Part shown: positions 60,675-64,000 of the stretch, one piece after another
Numbering within the stretch: the first letter of the stretch is position 1
Layout of the letters: every line of letters begins with the position of its first letter
Assembly: GCF_048771995.1 (NCBI RefSeq)
Contig: NC_133036.1
Location: 16,523,001-16,587,000 of the forward strand
Direction: 5' to 3'
Length of the DNA stretch: 64,000 bases
Source of the DNA: Taeniopygia guttata
Taxonomy: Eukaryota; Chordata; Aves; Passeriformes; Estrildidae
Notes under the pieces: model-generated
Told to the model about the DNA's origin: nothing
Seen by the model: only the letters and a program-made list of their open reading frames with translations
Databases searched by the model: none
Translations under genes and position numbers: made by a program

Positions 60675-63600
60675 GTGAGTGGGGCACAGGCAGGAGCCAT
60701 CCAGGCAGGGCAGACAGGTAAAGGGACAAGGAAAAGCACCTGCACACAGCCACCAGCAGAGTCTCCTGTGGTATGTTCTGAAAGTGAAAATGCTGAAACC
60801 CTGCTCGTGATTCCCAGCTCTCAGAAAGGTCTTTGGAAAAAGGAATTTATTCTATATGGCTACTGCTGTTCTTAAGACTTCTTAAGAAGGATATCAGTCT
60901 GAGAAGGATGTCAATCTGTGCGAATCTGATAATTTGAAAGGATTCTATAAATCAAAATATTGATTTATTTTAATAGAACCTTCTGCTAAAGGCTGAACAC
61001 TTTCCCATTCATACCCCTCAACAGTTTTCAGAATAGGAGGAAATGAAGGGAATCTAATGAGGGCAACAAAGATCTGTTTTCTTTTGAATCTGTCTTACTG
61101 ATCTATTAACAAGTGATGTAGACTGGCTATGTGCAAAATAAAGAGAAGAAAATGTAACAGATTTATAGAAGATTATGACTGCAGTGTTGAGATATCCTTT
61201 AAATATAGAGTCCTTTAAAGGTATTTTTCCCTCTGATAGTGGAAAGCTTCATAGCACATTTACATTATCAGCATAAAAGAAAACTAGTTTCAGTTTACAA
61301 CTGAAGAAAAGTAATATGCGGTCATTTCTCGAGTCATCACTGCTATTGTGAAATAATAGATTTAAATAGATTTTATCAGACAATAGAAAAACAGGGCTTG
61401 GTATCATCTACCTTATATCACTGCAGACCTTCTCAGTTACTTTATACAGTGCAATTAAACAGGTGTAAGTAGCAGAGTTGTACAATGAACATTCAGTTAA
61501 TCTCTGAAATTTGCATTAAAAACCAGATTGAACTGATCCACATTTCTCTGAAAACATTTATTTAGGATTTTAAACTAATTAAATGACTTTATGTCTGGGC
61601 TCATGTTACAAATTTTTACTGTAGAGAACAGCAATTAAATAAAAAGGGTTTCTTTCAAAGTAGGATAGACCATAGTTTGAAGTCCCACAATATTAATAAT
61701 TCAAAATTTACCCTTCTAGCCCCAAAGTAGACAAATTAGATGATGTAACCCAGATGAATAAAATAATTAATTACACTTTCCATACAGTATACTAAATCAC
61801 TTTTACCTTTGCAGTCAAAACTAATTAATTTTTTCTTCAGTAAACACACACAATTAATACTTGCAGCTACCTTTTAAGAAATAGGATCTGCACCTGGAAC
61901 TACACCATTGTAATCCGTTTAACTGTATGATAATGAAGAAAAGTGATTTATGGAAACAAGCCCAAGATTTACCCCATCAAGATATGTCTTTTATTTCTGT
62001 AGTTTCCAACATTATTGAATGGTGTAATGAGTGACTTCTTTTTTTTTGGTGGTTGTTAAACCTCAACTGTAATTATTAGACTATAATATAATGAATACAA
62101 CTCTAAAAGTAAAAAAGAATTTTCCAAGTAGTATGTTGGTTAACCTCATGATTCACTATTTTCCTTTGATTACTATATTAAAAAATATAGATTAAGAAGT
62201 TTTAAATGTTACTGAGAAATCAGCTGAATTCTACACCTATATAAGAAATAATAAGTTTTTATGCTTATGAAACAAAATCTATAAAACCAACTAACACCGT
62301 GGCTGATACTGTTCTTATTAACTAGTTCCTTCATATTCCATTATTTTTCTCAAGTACTGCAATATAAAGTAGTTTCCCAAGGTAATCCAAATATGTATCT
62401 ACTCTTTTATTCCTATCAGCAAGAAATTGAACGTGTATTTTGGTCTCCTTTGTGTATTTACAATTTTACAAAGTTTATTATTTTCTCTCTCTGTTCACAC
62501 AGTCACAGGAGTAAGGAGGGGAAAATTTGTAGTTCAGATGTTGCTCATCATCTATAGCTTGGCAACTAAAGTCAGTGGTGCTAGGAGAGTACCAAACATT
62601 TAGATTTATTGTGACTAGCTGTATTTACAGAGTCGATTTCTAGTCCAGAATACTGTCTAGCTGATAACGTTTCTGTGCAAAATGCCTACACAGACATTAA
62701 GATAAGTGCTTACAGTAAACATTTATTGTCTAATTTCTAATTTATTCTCCAATTTCACTGTTAGATAATGAAAATCAGAGTAGCATGCCACATTTTAAGC
62801 AGAAAAGCCAGTTTACTTTAAAATCTAGCTGAAGGTGTGATCAATCACTGTAAGCAGGTGAAGACAGAAAACTATTTCATATAATTTATTTTTACTCTTG
62901 CATTTAGTTTAATAATATGGAATCAGGAAATTGGGACAAGTCTGACTTAGCTACCACCATGAAATTCTTTCTCATAAAAGCATACTATACCTGTTGTTGC
63001 TGGTGAGTTTTCTTGAAAAGCAAAGTGACATCCCACTTCAGCTCTGGCAGCAGCAGCGTGCTTTCAGTGAGCCCTGCGGGGATCAGCAGCCCCGGGTGCT
63101 GAAGCTGAAGAGGAGCTCAGCACTCACCACCGGGACAGGTCCCAGCACCCTGCACAGCCTCGTGTGCCCAGAGGCAGAGAAGCTGCAGTCACAGCCTCAG
63201 GGAATGCTGTGGAGACTGAGATGTCCTTCTGTTTTTAACGAGTGTATCCAAACTAGCATGGGCTTTCATCAAACAGAGCAGACATGACTTGCCTTTTTTT
63301 CTCCCCTCCTGCATTCATTCACCTCATAACAAAAATCAGGAGTTCCACTACTTAGCCATTGCATCCAAGGGATGAGAATTTTTCTACTTAGTTTTCAAAA
63401 AGAAACACATATAGATATAGTTGTACTTTTGATGAATAAAAGCGTTTAAAGATAGGCAGATTTCCCTTCCTGGAAGCTGCTCTTTAGAGCCTTATTGGTA
63501 ATTGCAGCCTTTGCTAGACAATATTGCGAATTCCCAGCAACCTTTAATGAGAAAGCAATAGCTGATAATGACATCTTTATTAGTCACTGAGTAACCTTAA

Positions 63601-64000
63601 GAGATATCAAGATCACAACCTTTCCTTAAATAAGAAGTTTGAGCTATAAACAAAGTTAATTATGTGATTCTAGGGTAAAAACCAAGGTTCATAAATGTTT
63701 CCAGTCTTACTTGACAGGTCATAGACCTTTATAAGTTTTTTTGGTCAAAGTTTATTTCATAAGACTTCTGCAGAGAAACAGTACCTCAAGGTAGATACAG
63801 CTGCTGTGCTTTGGATGCAGAATGAAAATTTGAAAGTGCATTAAACTGTCCTTGGAAGAGGATCAACAGCAGAAAAGCTTTGCAGTTGTGCATAGGCAAG
63901 GGGGAGGAGTTGTGTTATCTGAGGTGACATACAAAATTATAACTATAATAAAAACCTTTGTGATAAGGCATGCATAAATAAACTCTCACAGGATAGATGA
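60675..64000 (+). other. CEP89 intron 18, runs off the window
   Basis: Begins GTGAGT after a phase-2 exon end. AT-rich, except for a GC-rich block at about 63,040-63,230 with an open frame (62994-63287) that bears no resemblance to the CEP89 C-terminus or any family I know. The final CEP89 coding exon(s), about 65 residues, were not found and must lie beyond. Confidence 0.7.

Noticed and set aside
62994-63287. 97-residue open frame considered as the last CEP89 exon
   Set aside because: It does not resemble the CEP89 C-terminus, has a poor acceptor, and sits in an isolated GC-rich block.

Overview
This is bird nuclear DNA, probably from a songbird-like species. The supports are short-intron vertebrate genes, several CR1 LINE copies ending in the typical avian tail, and solo LTRs of avian retrovirus type. 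There is nothing prokaryotic. Four protein-coding genes were rebuilt by following reading frame and splice phase from exon to exon: the 3' part of a HYDIN gene (+, 420-21444), NUDT7 (+, 26202-30424), FAAP24 (-, 35019-33138) and most of CEP89 (+, 36268-60674, last exons beyond the window).

Layout. 1-21.65 kb: 29 consecutive HYDIN exons in one open frame (1,958 codons plus stop), GC-rich with short introns. They hold two coding minisatellites of 8-residue period and end in a stop and poly(A) signal much earlier than mammalian HYDIN. 21.65-25.5 kb: a layered graveyard of transposable elements, with a solo LTR flanked by a 6-bp duplication, an old integrase-bearing retroviral remnant, a CR1 copy and an LTR-like piece. 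25.6-30.8 kb: NUDT7, with a GC-rich 10/11-bp minisatellite against its start codon. 30.8-33.1 kb: intergenic. 33.1-36.3 kb: FAAP24 and CEP89 lie head to head across a GC-rich promoter region that holds a second, roughly 40-bp minisatellite. 36.3-64 kb: CEP89 in AT-rich DNA with long introns.

Functions. HYDIN (central pair of motile cilia) and CEP89 (distal appendages of the mother centriole) both serve cilia. FAAP24 is a Fanconi anaemia DNA-repair factor and NUDT7 a peroxisomal CoA diphosphatase. Only the divergent FAAP24-CEP89 arrangement suggests shared control, and that pairing is also known in mammals.

I found no convincing new biological system. The observations most worth checking are the shortened HYDIN, two adjacent GC-AG introns in CEP89, a 93-bp near-identical inverted segment shared by a HYDIN intron and the FAAP24 flank, a duplicated NUDT7 polyadenylation region with one copy inside an intron, and promoter-adjacent minisatellites. 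Family assignments and comparisons with human proteins rest on remembered sequences; no search was run.
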